Source: Tenacibaculum sp. MAR_2009_124 (lineage in GTDB: Bacteria > Bacteroidota > Bacteroidia > Flavobacteriales > Flavobacteriaceae). Taken from it: a DNA stretch of 64,000 nt. A program made the translations under genes and the position numbers. Each line of letters starts with the position of its first letter. Position 1 is the first letter of the stretch. Below the pieces are notes generated by a model, which had not been told where the DNA came from, made no database searches, and was given only the letters and a program-made list of their open reading frames with translations. The stretch is from contig NZ_FNSF01000005.1 of NCBI RefSeq assembly GCF_900105455.1, forward strand, positions 496,001-560,000. The letters run 5' to 3'. This document shows, piece after piece, positions 54,182 through 63,584 of this stretch.

Positions 54182-54847
54182 TTATTTTAAATATTGTTTC
54201 ATTTTTTCAACATCCTGCTCAAGTTGAGTTCGCAAATGTAGATATGATAATTTAAAGTCGTTTCTTGTTTTATCTATCTTTGTTTTACTCTCATCTACCA
54301 CTTTTCTTAGCTCTGTTATTTGAACCTGATGCTTGGTAATTTCTTCGGTTAATTGCTTAATCTTTTCAGATTTTTCTTTAATGATTGCATCAAATTGAAC
54401 GATTTCTTTCTCTTTGTTACCAACTTTAGATGTTAACTGTCCTTCAAAAGCTTTCGTGAATGTATTATTCTCTTTATCTAAGACTTTTATATAATGAGTT
54501 GTCGATTCAATAAGATTCTCTAATGTAACTCCCATTGTTGAAGCCGTTGCAAAAGTAGAACGATATTTAGTTGATTCATCCATCGGTATTTTTTCCAAAG
54601 CCTTTAGTGCTTTTTTAAATTCCAGATAATCAAATCCATCTAAATTATTCTTTTCTATCGCTCCTAATAACTTATCGATAATACCATTATCAACCTTTCC
54701 TGCATTTGTTGTTGGTTGTTGATTTGTGATATTCTGTTTATTAGCAACTACTTCTTTTTTCGGTTGCTCTTTCTTTTTTTCTGTAGGCTCTTTCTTTTCA
54801 TCAGTCGAATCATCTACAATAAATAGTGATTTTAGGTTTTTAAGCAT
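54182..54847 (-). CDS. Cytosolic coiled-coil protein (221 aa)
   Basis: No named family recognised. The N-terminal 50 residues are a charged, Lys/Glu- and Asn/Gln-rich linker. A conserved-looking helical part follows (about 55-130, LDGFDYLEFKKALKALEKIP), then a coiled coil (about 140-215). No signal peptide or membrane helix is seen. It is translationally close to the next gene (2 bases) and shares coiled-coil character with it, so the two may co-assemble at the membrane. Confidence 0.7.
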   Translation of the reverse strand: MLKNLKSLFIVDDSTDEKKEPTEKKKEQPKKEVVANKQNITNQQPTTNAGKVDNGIIDKLLGAIEKNNLDGFDYLEFKKALKALEKIPMDESTKYRSTFATASTMGVTLENLIESTTHYIKVLDKENNTFTKAFEGQLTSKVGNKEKEIVQFDAIIKEKSEKIKQLTEEITKHQVQITELRKVVDESKTKIDKTRNDFKLSYLHLRTQLEQDVEKMKQYLK

Positions 54848-54916
54848 AATATATTAATCGAGTTTCAACAAATTTAATAAAAATAAGCAATTGCTTATTC
54901 CTTCTTTATACATAAG

Positions 54917-55420
54917 CTATTTCACAAGCCTTTTCCAACCTATTTTTAAAACAATTAGCAACACCACAAAAAGTCCAATTAAATAGGTTACGCTTCCAAT
55001 AAAAAACACTCCAATAAATATTTTTTGCACAAAATATGTAATGATCAATGTCACGAAAATCAGCAAAAACAATCCAGAAAGTCTATCGAAACCTGGAATT
55101 CGTTTCAATGTAACTGTCTTTTTTATAATCATTAAAAGCACAAGCATTGCCGCTACAGGTAAGTAATAAGTCATTACAGGTAAGCTTAAAAGGTTTACCT
55201 TCAAAAAAAACAGATTGTAAACTATTAACATCAAAGACAACAAACCAGGTATAACAGCAGCGTAGATTAAAAAAGTGTATACATAGCGAATTGGGTTCTT
55301 GAAATTGTCTTCATTTACAATCAACAACCCCACTAACGAAATAACTCCAAGGATAATATAATAATTAAGAATAGCACTTGAATTATTCGCTATAAGATCA
55401 ATGATATCCTGTACTGTCAT
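54917..55420 (-). CDS. Five-TM membrane protein (167 aa)
   Basis: A strongly hydrophobic protein with five predicted helices (about 15-36, 43-73, 80-101, 115-135, 140-162), including LNYYIILGVISLVGLLIV and TFLIYAAVIPGLLSLMLIVY. I recognise no family. It is the first gene of the run of nine minus-strand genes and lies 69 bases before the coiled-coil gene. A plus-strand promoter for the ClC gene lies just upstream. It may anchor or sense for the system. Confidence 0.7.
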   Translation of the reverse strand: MTVQDIIDLIANNSSAILNYYIILGVISLVGLLIVNEDNFKNPIRYVYTFLIYAAVIPGLLSLMLIVYNLFFLKVNLLSLPVMTYYLPVAAMLVLLMIIKKTVTLKRIPGFDRLSGLFLLIFVTLIITYFVQKIFIGVFFIGSVTYLIGLFVVLLIVLKIGWKRLVK

Positions 55421-55463
55421 TGTTTTTCTTTTTTATTTACCATAATAGTAACACTTATATGTG

Positions 55464-55471
55464 TACTTTTG
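55464..55471 (+). promoter_or_regulatory. Bacteroidetes -7 element for the ClC gene
   Basis: TACTTTTG matches TAnnTTTG and lies between the rejected ATG at 55420 and the chosen start at 55561, so translation from 55420 is unlikely. Confidence 0.55.
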
Positions 55472-55560
55472 ACATATTTTGTTACTTTTATTTTGTTATA
55501 AATTTAACTTTTTTCGAACTTTTCGTTTATTCGCAGTTTTTCCGAAAGAAATCAAGGAAT

Positions 55561-57336
55561 ATGCCCAACACCAAGAAAATATTTAAAAAAATTCTTATTT
55601 GGAGATATAAAAACATCTCTGAACGCCAATTTGTTTATTTACTCAGTATCCTAGTAGGATTTCTATCTGGATTAGGAACCCTGCTTTTAAAAAACTTGAC
55701 GTTCTTTTTTCATTATATTCTGGAAGGTAAATTTATTAAGGATCTACATCACTCCTTGTATTTTATTTTTCCTATTATCGGGTTGGTTATTGTCTTTTAT
55801 TTGAAGAAAAAAATAATTAAAAAAGATATTGGCCATGGTATTTCAACAACCCTGCATGCTATTTCACAACGAAGCGGAATTATTGAACGTTATAAAATTT
55901 ATGCTTCTTTATTAACTGCTCCAATTACCGTTGGTTTTGGTGGTTCTGCCGGATTGCAAGGACCTGCCGTTAGTACTGGAGCTGCACTCGGATCGGGTGT
56001 TGCTCAATTATTTCATATGAACACCAAAACGCGTATGCTTTTAATTGGTTGCGCAACTGCTGGTGCTATGTCGTCAATGTTTAAGGCTCCTGTTGCCGCC
56101 ATTATTTTTGCTGTAGAAATATTTAGTTTAGATTTAGCTTTTGCTTCATTAGTTCCTCTTTTATTGGCGTCGGTTTCGGCTGTAATCACTTCTTACTTCT
56201 TTTTAGGAAAAGATATTCTATTGGGTTTTGAATTACAAGACGACTTTATTATTAAAGACATTGTTTTTTATATATTTTTAGGTATTGGAACGGGAATTGC
56301 CTCTGTTTACTTCTCAAAAATGTACTTTAAAATCACTCGATTTTTCAACCTTTTTAAAGACCCTTTCCATCGTCTTATTTTGGGAGCTATAGCTATTGGT
56401 ATTATGCTCTATTTTATTCCGCCTTTGTATGGTGAAGGATATGACATTATTAATAATTTATTAGAAGGAAATGAAGAAAAAGCTTTAGAAGGTATTCACT
56501 ACTCAGTGAACTTTAATAATGTTTGGATGGTTATTCTCTTTTTATTGTTAATTACCATTTTTAAAGCTATTGCCATGACCACAACTTTTGCAGCTGGAGG
56601 AGTCGGGGGAATATTCATTCCTACTTTGGTAATGGGAAGTGCCTTAGGAAATGTATTTGCTAAAATAATCAATCAGTTTGGAGGTAGTGTTTCTGAAAGT
56701 AACTTTACCTTAATTGGAATGAGTGGATTAATGGCAGGTGTGCTACATGCTCCTTTAACCGCTATATTCTTGATCGCTGAAATTACTGGTGGTTATGATT
56801 TATTCGTTCCCCTTATGCTAGTAGTTGCCATATCGTATGCTTTTACAAAATACTTTATTTCAAATTCCATCTACACCATTGAACTAGCCAAAAGAGGAGA
56901 GCTTATTACGCATAACAAAGACAAAAATGTGATGATGATGATGCGAATTGACAAACTCATTGAAACCAATTTTAAAATCATTCACCCAGAAATGACTTTA
57001 GGCAAAATGTTGAAAGGCTCAGTTGCAAAATCTTCACGTAATATATTTCCAGTAGTTGACGATAAAAATCGCTTTTTAGGAATTGTTTTATTAGACGATA
57101 TCAGACCTTTAATGTTCGAGCAAGAGTTATACGATAAATTAACCATTCAGGTTTTAATGAAAAGTGCTCCTGCTATTATTTTCCATGACGATTCCATTGA
57201 AACTGTTATGAAAAAGTTTAAAGAAAGTGGCGCTTGGAACCTACCAGTAATTAAGCACAAAAGGTATGTTGGATTTATTTCCAAATCGAAGTTACTTTCA
57301 GCTTACCGAACAAAACTTATTGAGTTGACTAGTTAG
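55561..57336 (+). CDS. ClC family chloride transporter with CBS domains
   Basis: Start at 55561 (MPNTKKIFKKI); a frame from 55420 would span the promoter. The 591-residue product has about ten membrane helices with DIGHGISTT (replacing the selectivity-filter GSGIP) and AGLQGPAVSTG (Q133 in the place of the gating Glu of GREGP), then GGVGGIFIPTLVMG. Two CBS domains form the C-terminus (about 445-591: MRIDKLIETNFKIIHP..., LMKSAPAIIFHDDS...). The gating Glu-to-Gln change suggests channel-like or uncoupled chloride flow. Confidence 0.9.
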   Translation: MPNTKKIFKKILIWRYKNISERQFVYLLSILVGFLSGLGTLLLKNLTFFFHYILEGKFIKDLHHSLYFIFPIIGLVIVFYLKKKIIKKDIGHGISTTLHAISQRSGIIERYKIYASLLTAPITVGFGGSAGLQGPAVSTGAALGSGVAQLFHMNTKTRMLLIGCATAGAMSSMFKAPVAAIIFAVEIFSLDLAFASLVPLLLASVSAVITSYFFLGKDILLGFELQDDFIIKDIVFYIFLGIGTGIASVYFSKMYFKITRFFNLFKDPFHRLILGAIAIGIMLYFIPPLYGEGYDIINNLLEGNEEKALEGIHYSVNFNNVWMVILFLLLITIFKAIAMTTTFAAGGVGGIFIPTLVMGSALGNVFAKIINQFGGSVSESNFTLIGMSGLMAGVLHAPLTAIFLIAEITGGYDLFVPLMLVVAISYAFTKYFISNSIYTIELAKRGELITHNKDKNVMMMMRIDKLIETNFKIIHPEMTLGKMLKGSVAKSSRNIFPVVDDKNRFLGIVLLDDIRPLMFEQELYDKLTIQVLMKSAPAIIFHDDSIETVMKKFKESGAWNLPVIKHKRYVGFISKSKLLSAYRTKLIELTS

Positions 57337-57358
57337 CATCATTTATCAATCGAAACTA

Positions 57359-58720
57359 CTAAGCAAACAATGTTGCAAATGCCTCCTCAATTTTACTTAC
57401 TAAAATAAGTTTAATCGAATGATTTTTTGAGGTGATTTTATTATATTTAGAAGTAACAAACGTTTTATAACCAAGCTTTTCTGCCTCAATAATACGTTGA
57501 TCTATTTTCGAAACGGGTCTTATTTCCCCAGCCAAACCAACTTCAGCAGCAAAACAAGCATCTGGATTAATAGCTAAATCTTGATTTGATGACAAAATTG
57601 CGGCCACTACAGCCAAATCTATTGCAGGATCGTCCACATGAATTCCTCCGGTAATATTTAAAAAAACATCTTTCGCTCCTAGTTTAAATCCTGCTCTCTT
57701 TTCAAGAACAGCCAAAATCATATGCAGTCTTTTTAAATTATACCCAGTAGTTGTTCTTTGAGGAGTTCCATAAACCGCGGTACTTACCAAGGCCTGTATT
57801 TCAATCATTAGCGGACGAACGCCTTCTAAAGTTGAAGCAATAGCGGTTCCACTTAGATCTGCATCTTTCTTAGAAATTAATATTTCTGAAGGATTTGATA
57901 CTTGTCGTAATCCGTCAGATAACATCTCATAAATACCTAACTCAGCAGTGGAACCGAACCTGTTTTTCTGAGAACGTAATATTCGATAGGTATGATTTCT
58001 ATCACCTTCAAATTGCAATACCACATCAACCATATGTTCTAATATTTTCGGACCTGCAATATGTCCTTCTTTATTAATATGTCCGATTAGTAAAACAGGC
58101 GTAGAAGTTTCTTTTGCAAATTTGATAAGCTCTGCAGAAGTTTCACGGATTTGAGAAATACTACCTGGTGAGGCTTCTATTGAATTTGTATATAAGGTTT
58201 GAATAGAATCGATAACCAGAACATCTGGTTGCACTTCTTCTATATTCTTAAAAATTTGTTGTGTATTCGTCTCCGTTAAAATCAAACAGTTTGAAGAACT
58301 TGCATTCAATCGTTCAGCTCTCATTTTAATCTGAGACTGACTTTCTTCTCCCGAAACATACAACACTTTCTGAGGAATTTGTAATGCTATTTGAAGTAAC
58401 AACGTAGATTTTCCAATTCCTGGTTCACCGCCTAATAACACAACAGCTCCCTTTACCAATCCTCCCCCTAAAACATTATCGAGTTCGTTGTTTCTACTGA
58501 AAATTCTTTCCTCAGGATTTAACTCAATATCTTCAACTTTTAAGGGTTTTGATACCTTTTTTTCAGATTTCGATGGCGTTTTCCAACTTCTTTTTTCTTC
58601 CTTTTGAATAACCTCTTCAACAATAGTATTCCATTGCTTACAAACATTACACTGCCCCACCCATTGCGCATGTTGGGTTCCACAATTTTGACAGAAAAAA
58701 GTAGTTTTGGTTTTTGACAT
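57359..58720 (-). CDS. radA: DNA repair protein RadA (Sms)
   Basis: A 453-residue RecA-like protein acting in branch migration during homologous recombination. It has the N-terminal zinc finger CQNCGTQ...CNVCK, Walker A GGEPGIGKSTLLL, the RadA-specific KNRFGSTAELGIYEM motif, and a Lon-protease-like C-terminal domain (GGIHVDDPAIDLAVVAAIL). Complete length. A promoter element overlaps the end of the upstream flippase gene, so it has its own transcription start. Confidence 0.97.
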   Translation of the reverse strand: MSKTKTTFFCQNCGTQHAQWVGQCNVCKQWNTIVEEVIQKEEKRSWKTPSKSEKKVSKPLKVEDIELNPEERIFSRNNELDNVLGGGLVKGAVVLLGGEPGIGKSTLLLQIALQIPQKVLYVSGEESQSQIKMRAERLNASSSNCLILTETNTQQIFKNIEEVQPDVLVIDSIQTLYTNSIEASPGSISQIRETSAELIKFAKETSTPVLLIGHINKEGHIAGPKILEHMVDVVLQFEGDRNHTYRILRSQKNRFGSTAELGIYEMLSDGLRQVSNPSEILISKKDADLSGTAIASTLEGVRPLMIEIQALVSTAVYGTPQRTTTGYNLKRLHMILAVLEKRAGFKLGAKDVFLNITGGIHVDDPAIDLAVVAAILSSNQDLAINPDACFAAEVGLAGEIRPVSKIDQRIIEAEKLGYKTFVTSKYNKITSKNHSIKLILVSKIEEAFATLFA

Positions 58721-58744
58721 CTATAAAAAAGTATTGAATAACAA

Positions 58745-58752
58745 CAAAGCTA
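58745..58752 (-). promoter_or_regulatory. Bacteroidetes -7 element for radA, overlapping the flippase 3' end
   Basis: TAGCTTTG (minus strand) matches TAnnTTTG and lies 25-32 bases before the radA start, covering the flippase stop codon. Confidence 0.5.
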
Positions 58753-59694
58753 TTTATTTTTATTGTAAATCGGTAACAACACAAAAGCTAAACCACCAAA
58801 AACAATAATCATTACCGTTTGCGCGGTCCACATAATCCAACCAAAAGCATTGGCAGGTTCTTCTGGTATACCAAATAAAGCAAATGCTCCTGCAACCGCT
58901 ATTGGATACAACCCAATACCGCCATTTGTTGCGGCAATACTGAATCCTCCAGCAATAAAACCAATCAACACAGCTCCTAATGGAACGTTTAAATTATCTA
59001 TGGCAGGTATCGTTGCCCAAAACATAGCAACGTACATTACCCATATAAAAACTGTATGAAAAATGAACGCCCATTTATTTTTCATTTTGAAAATACTGGT
59101 AGCACCTTCAATAAGTCCAGAAACAAAATTCTTAATTTTTAACCCAAATCCTTTCGTTGCCTTTTTTACATATCTCGAAAAAATGAAGAAACCAACAACA
59201 AGAACAGTGATAATAATCCCTATCTTTTCTAAAGAAAAATTGTTAGTAAGCAATTCATAAATAAAATCAAATTGTACAAAAAGTGTAATGCAAATAATCA
59301 GTAGCATCATCAATAAATCAGCAATACGTTCGGCAACGATTGTTCCAAAACCTTTTTCAAAAGGAATTCCTTCATAATTTGTCATTACAGCGGCACGAGA
59401 AACTTCCCCTGCCCTTGGAACAGCGTAGTTTACTAAATAGGCTACTAGTACGGCCATTGTGCTATTACCGAAATCAGGTTTATACCCCATCGGCTCCAGC
59501 AAATACTTCCATCGATAAGCTCTCGACAAATGACTCAAAATCCCAAAGGAAAGCCCTAATACAATCCACCAATAATTAGCATTCTGAAAATACTTTAATA
59601 AGGTCTCAATTGAAACCTTTGATAAAGAATACCAAACTAAAAAACCTCCCAAAATGAGAGGTAATATTATTTTTAGAGTTTTTTTTAAATTCAA
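58750..59694 (-). CDS. Flippase-like (UPF0104, LPG synthase TM region) membrane protein
   Basis: A 314-residue inner-membrane protein with eight or so helices (for example TLKIILPLILGGFLVWYSLS, YWWIVLGLSFGILSHLSRAYRW). It fits the flippase-like domain: HLSRAYRWKYLLEPMGYKP, NYAVPRAGEVSRAAVM and IAATNGGIGLYPIAVAGAFALFG. Likely a lipid or polyprenol-glycan flippase-related protein. It lies 8 bases after panD on the same strand, but function is unrelated, and it may be co-transcribed. Confidence 0.87.
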   Translation of the reverse strand: MNLKKTLKIILPLILGGFLVWYSLSKVSIETLLKYFQNANYWWIVLGLSFGILSHLSRAYRWKYLLEPMGYKPDFGNSTMAVLVAYLVNYAVPRAGEVSRAAVMTNYEGIPFEKGFGTIVAERIADLLMMLLIICITLFVQFDFIYELLTNNFSLEKIGIIITVLVVGFFIFSRYVKKATKGFGLKIKNFVSGLIEGATSIFKMKNKWAFIFHTVFIWVMYVAMFWATIPAIDNLNVPLGAVLIGFIAGGFSIAATNGGIGLYPIAVAGAFALFGIPEEPANAFGWIMWTAQTVMIIVFGGLAFVLLPIYNKNK

Positions 59695-59702
59695 AACTAA
59701 AT

Positions 59703-60053
59703 TTATGTTAACGTGTTATCGGCTTCGTTTGGGAATACCAGTTTCGGTTTAAAATTTTTAGCTTCTTCTAATTCCATAAAGGCATATACAATCAAAATAA
59801 GCACATCTCCTTTTTGAACTCTTCTAGCCGCTGCACCATTCAAGGTTATTTCTCCGCTGCCTCTTGGCCCTGGAATTGCATATGTTTCCAAACGCTCTCC
59901 ATTATTGTTATTTACAATTTGAACACGCTCTCCTTCAATAATTCCGGCAGCATCCATCAAATCCTCATCAATGGTAATACTTCCAATATAATTTAAATCA
60001 GCACCAGTAACTTTTACACGGTGGATTTTTGATTTTACAACTTGTACTAACAT
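59703..60053 (-). CDS. panD: Aspartate 1-decarboxylase
   Basis: Pyruvoyl enzyme making beta-alanine for pantothenate. The self-cleavage site is G24-S25 in [11 protein letters not shown], the N-terminal [15 protein letters not shown] is conserved, and [16 protein letters not shown] is present. A length of 116 residues is standard. It follows panC (50-base gap) and precedes the flippase gene. A TATTTTTG element at 60058-60065 would leave almost no leader. Confidence 0.97.
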   Translation of the reverse strand: MLVQVVKSKIHRVKVTGADLNYIGSITIDEDLMDAAGIIEGERVQIVNNNNGERLETYAIPGPRGSGEITLNGAAARRVQKGDVLILIVYAFMELEEAKNFKPKLVFPNEADNTLT

Positions 60054-60057
60054 ACTG

Positions 60058-60065
60058 CAAAAATA
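60058..60065 (-). promoter_or_regulatory. Possible -7 element just before panD
   Basis: TATTTTTG on the minus strand begins five bases above the panD start, implying a leaderless transcript if used. It could be coincidental. Confidence 0.3.
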
Positions 60066-60103
60066 GGTCTTTTTTAATGAATACTAATTTCTTTATGATG
60101 AAT

Positions 60104-60949
60104 TTATTGCAATCCTATATTATCAATTAATCTGATATCTCCAGCAAAAACAGCTATAAATGCTCTGTATCTGATTCCAGACTCAATACTCTCAGGTGTT
60201 TTCAATGTTTTCTCATCTGCAATGGTAAAGTATTCCAGTCGAAGTAACTCTTGTTTCCTAAACTTTTTCTCCACCCATTGTGTTAACTCTTCAACATCTT
60301 TCATGCCAAATTTACGTTTGGCTTTTTTTAGTGTTTTATAAATAAAAGGCGCCACTTTTCGATGCTCTTCAGAAAGTCTTGTATTTCTCGAACTCATGGC
60401 TAAACCATCCTCTTCTCTAAAAATCGGTCTCCCTTTTACTTTTACTGGAATATTATATTTCTCTACTAACTTTTTTATAATTTGTAATTGCTGAAAATCT
60501 TTTCTACCAAAGTATGCTGTATCAGGTTCAACAATTTCAAAGAACGCTTTCACAATGGTTCCAACCCCATCAAAATGACCATCTCTAAACTTTCCTTCCA
60601 TTTGAAACTCCAATCCATCAAAATCAAACTTTTGAGAAACAACAGTATCTGAATAAATTTCTTTTACTGATGGAGTAAACAAAACATCACATTCTATTTT
60701 AGTCAATAATTGTATATCATTGTCAAGTGGTTGGGGGTATTTTTCTAAATCTTGTTTATTATCGAACTGTGTTGGGTTTACAAATATACTAACCACAACT
60801 AAGTCATTTTTTTTCTTAGCTCTTTTGATTAATGACAGGTGCCCTTCATGCAAAGCCCCCATAGTTGGAACAAAACCAATTGTTTTTCCTTCTTTTCTCT
60901 GAAGACTTAAAAAGGCTTTTAATTCGGATTTTAATTTAAATATATTCAT
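60104..60949 (-). CDS. panC: Pantothenate synthetase (pantoate--beta-alanine ligase)
   Basis: A 281-residue enzyme joining pantoate and beta-alanine with ATP. The HIGH-type motif is in FVPTMGALHEGHLSLIKRA, then VVSIFVNPTQFDNKQDLEKYP, the pantoate site in YFGRKDFQQLQII and the KMSKS-like GLAMSSRNTRLSEEHR. The C-terminal domain is complete. It is divergent from a GT5-like gene across a 96-base gap that carries a 16-bp dyad. Confidence 0.97.
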   Translation of the reverse strand: MNIFKLKSELKAFLSLQRKEGKTIGFVPTMGALHEGHLSLIKRAKKKNDLVVVSIFVNPTQFDNKQDLEKYPQPLDNDIQLLTKIECDVLFTPSVKEIYSDTVVSQKFDFDGLEFQMEGKFRDGHFDGVGTIVKAFFEIVEPDTAYFGRKDFQQLQIIKKLVEKYNIPVKVKGRPIFREEDGLAMSSRNTRLSEEHRKVAPFIYKTLKKAKRKFGMKDVEELTQWVEKKFRKQELLRLEYFTIADEKTLKTPESIESGIRYRAFIAVFAGDIRLIDNIGLQ

Positions 60950-60962
60950 TAGCTATTCATTG

Positions 60963-60997
60963 AAAATCGTGCTAAATTAGGAATTTAACACGATTTT
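60963..60997. promoter_or_regulatory. 35-bp near-perfect dyad between panC and the GT5-like gene
   Basis: AAAATCGTGCTAAATT and AATTTAACACGATTTT, 16-bp arms with one mismatch and a three-base spacer, lie between panC (start 60949) and the plus -7 element at 61012. It could be an operator for both genes. Confidence 0.6.
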
Positions 60998-61011
60998 AGC
61001 ATAAAAATTCG

Positions 61012-61019
61012 TATTTTTG
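61012..61019 (+). promoter_or_regulatory. Bacteroidetes -7 element for the GT5-like gene
   Basis: TATTTTTG matches TAnnTTTG. Leader to the start at 61046 is about 22 bases. Confidence 0.55.
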
Positions 61020-61045
61020 CATCCTCATACTAAGAGTTCGATTTA

Positions 61046-61864
61046 ATGAAGGATAAGAGAATACTATATGTTTCTTCGGAGGTAACACCTTATTTACCAG
61101 AAACAGAATTAGCATCAACCTCGTTCAATGTAGCGAAACAAGCACATTCTAAAGGAGTTCAAACACGTATATTCATGCCGCGTTTTGGGGTGATAAATGA
61201 AAGAAGACACCAGTTACACGAAGTAATTCGTTTGTCTGGTATGAACCTTATAATTAATGACATGGACATGCCACTGATTATTAAGGTCGCTTCGATTCCA
61301 AAAGAAAGAATGCAGGTTTATTTTATTGATAATGATGAGTATTTTAAGCGTAAAGCAATGTACTCAGATGAAGATGATCAACTTTTTAACGATAATGATG
61401 AGCGCATGATTTTCTTTGCAAAGGGGGTTGTTGAAACCGTAAAGAAATTAAACTGGGCTCCAGACATTATCCACGTTCACGGATGGATGGCTTCTTTATT
61501 ACCTCTATATTTAAGAGAATTTTATAAGGAAGAACCTCTATTTAATCAAAGTAAGATTGTAACTTCGCTTTATAGTAATGGTTTTGAAGGCGAGTTAAAT
61601 AACGGACTAGCCGATAAAGTGCGCTTTGATAAAGTAGGTGACAATAAAGTTTCAAATTTAGAAATACCAAATCATACTAATATTTTAAAAAGCGCTATAG
61701 AAAATTCTGATGCAGTTGTAAAGGGTAGCGAAATTATTCCAGAAGAAATCGAAGAATTTATCGCCAAAAGCGACACCAAAGTTCTAGAGTTTCAACAGGA
61801 AGAAAACCTTACAGAAGCGTATTTAGAGTTTTATAAAGAAAATGTTTTAGAATTAAGCGAGTAA
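61046..61864 (+). CDS. Short GT5 (glycogen/starch synthase N-terminal-like) protein
   Basis: A 272-residue protein matching only the first domain of GT5 synthases: ILYVSSEVTPYLPETELAST, AHSKGVQTRIFMPRFGVINE, FAKGVVETVKKLNWAPDIIHVHGWM. The ADP-glucose-binding K-x-GGL motif at the N-terminus is replaced by PETELAST, and no second domain follows; true GlgA proteins are about 480 residues. It is therefore unlikely to be a working glycogen synthase. It is followed by the DUF4270 gene (9 bases) and glmS, an order I recall as conserved in Flavobacteriia. Confidence 0.85.
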   Translation: MKDKRILYVSSEVTPYLPETELASTSFNVAKQAHSKGVQTRIFMPRFGVINERRHQLHEVIRLSGMNLIINDMDMPLIIKVASIPKERMQVYFIDNDEYFKRKAMYSDEDDQLFNDNDERMIFFAKGVVETVKKLNWAPDIIHVHGWMASLLPLYLREFYKEEPLFNQSKIVTSLYSNGFEGELNNGLADKVRFDKVGDNKVSNLEIPNHTNILKSAIENSDAVVKGSEIIPEEIEEFIAKSDTKVLEFQQEENLTEAYLEFYKENVLELSE

Positions 61865-61873
61865 ACGTAAAGG

Positions 61874-63574
61874 ATGATTAGAAAAATTGGTATTTTAGGG
61901 GTGGGACTATTCTGTTTAGTCTCAATACTTTCATGTGAAGAAGATTTTAACGATATTGGGAGTAATGTAGTAAAAAACACGAAGTTTGACACAAACGAGG
62001 TTGAACTTGAAATAGAGATTACTCCAATTGACTTAGAAAGCGTAAGAGCTGATAATGTAAGTTTAGGAAATGGAATTTCTGAATATTGGCTGGGAGTATA
62101 TAATAGTGGAAACTATAAAACCTTAGAATCTTCATTTTTAAGTCAACTAGGACTTGCAACAAACCTAAGAACTGTAGATGTTGAAGCGGCATCGGACGAT
62201 TACCCTATTGATTCTATTTATTCTCTCGATGATGTAATTTTAAAACTACCATATACTTCAACAAGAAATGGTAATCATGACGATGGGTCTCCTAAATTTA
62301 TTCTAGACTCATTATTAGGGAATCCTGATATTGCAACAAATATTAAAGTTTACAGAAACGGAACGTACTTAAATCTTCTAGATCCGAGTAATCCATCAGA
62401 GTCAAATTCATATATGTCTAATGAGACTTATATTGAGGAAGAGTTATTGAATAATGATGCTTCTTTTAGTTTCAAGCCTGTTGACACAGACACTATGTAT
62501 ACAATTACTAGAACTAGGACAACAGATTTTACAAGCAACGCTACTGAAACTTTCGACACCGAAGAAAAATTAAGTACAACAGGACCTTTTATAACTATTC
62601 CTTTAGATAAAAATAGAATGAAAGAATTGTTTTGGGATAAATTTGGAGATTCTGAATTTACATCAACGCAAGAGTTCGCTAACTATTTCAGAGGTGTATA
62701 TGTAAAAGCTGAAGGTACTGATGGTTCTTTATTACCATTTAACCTTTCTAGCAGTAACCCAGCTGCGGCCGTTGAATTTCACTATACAATATCAAGATTT
62801 GAGAAAGAAGAAGGAAATGACAACCTAGTATATAAAGATACTATAGCATCAAAATATTCATTCCCTTTAAATGGAATCCGAAATGCTTCTTACAAAATGA
62901 CACCAGCCAGTAACGCTATTCCAAATGATAATTTTGTTATTCAAGGAACAGCAGGAACCATGGCTCAAGTTAAAGTTTTGGGAGTAAACTTAGCCAAAAT
63001 AAGACAGAATGATCCTAATAATGCTATTTTGAAATATGAAGAGTTCGATAACAATCCTCAGGACGACTACTTGAGCTTAGAAGAATTAGCTACGGTTAGA
63101 GATACAGCAAATGACAGCTTTGGTCTTTTAATTAGTGACGCCGCTCTTACATTCTACATAAACCAAGCTATAAATACGGATAAAGATATTGTGCCTCAAC
63201 GTTTATTCATTTATACAAATGAAGATGACGACAGTGGTAACTCTTTACCTAAACACGTAATTGATGCTTACAGTGAAAGTCAGTTCTTCAATGGAAACTT
63301 AGTATCAACTGACGACGATCAACCAGAAAAATATACAATTAGAATTACCGACTACATATCTAACCTTCTTGATAGAAGCTCTACTAACTTTGCTCCTTTA
63401 ATTTTAAAGGCTTACAATAACCCAACTGATAATCCGTTTTTAACCGGTGCATTAAACACTAATGTATTTACCTACAATTGGAACCCTAGGGGTGTAACCT
63501 TATTAAATCAAAACGAATCTACACACGGAGCAAAAAAAGCAGTTTTGAAACTAACATATTCAGAAAAAAGATAA
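61874..63574 (+). CDS. DUF4270 lipoprotein
   Basis: A 566-residue lipoprotein: signal [20 protein letters not shown], Cys21. It matches DUF4270 ([66 protein letters not shown] and a closing LKLTYSEKR). It is beta-rich and Asn/Asp/Ser-heavy, probably cell-surface. Family function unknown. Between the GT5-like gene and glmS it is likely co-transcribed. Confidence 0.9.
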   Translation: MIRKIGILGVGLFCLVSILSCEEDFNDIGSNVVKNTKFDTNEVELEIEITPIDLESVRADNVSLGNGISEYWLGVYNSGNYKTLESSFLSQLGLATNLRTVDVEAASDDYPIDSIYSLDDVILKLPYTSTRNGNHDDGSPKFILDSLLGNPDIATNIKVYRNGTYLNLLDPSNPSESNSYMSNETYIEEELLNNDASFSFKPVDTDTMYTITRTRTTDFTSNATETFDTEEKLSTTGPFITIPLDKNRMKELFWDKFGDSEFTSTQEFANYFRGVYVKAEGTDGSLLPFNLSSSNPAAAVEFHYTISRFEKEEGNDNLVYKDTIASKYSFPLNGIRNASYKMTPASNAIPNDNFVIQGTAGTMAQVKVLGVNLAKIRQNDPNNAILKYEEFDNNPQDDYLSLEELATVRDTANDSFGLLISDAALTFYINQAINTDKDIVPQRLFIYTNEDDDSGNSLPKHVIDAYSESQFFNGNLVSTDDDQPEKYTIRITDYISNLLDRSSTNFAPLILKAYNNPTDNPFLTGALNTNVFTYNWNPRGVTLLNQNESTHGAKKAVLKLTYSEKR

Positions 63575-63584
63575 AGAATTTATT

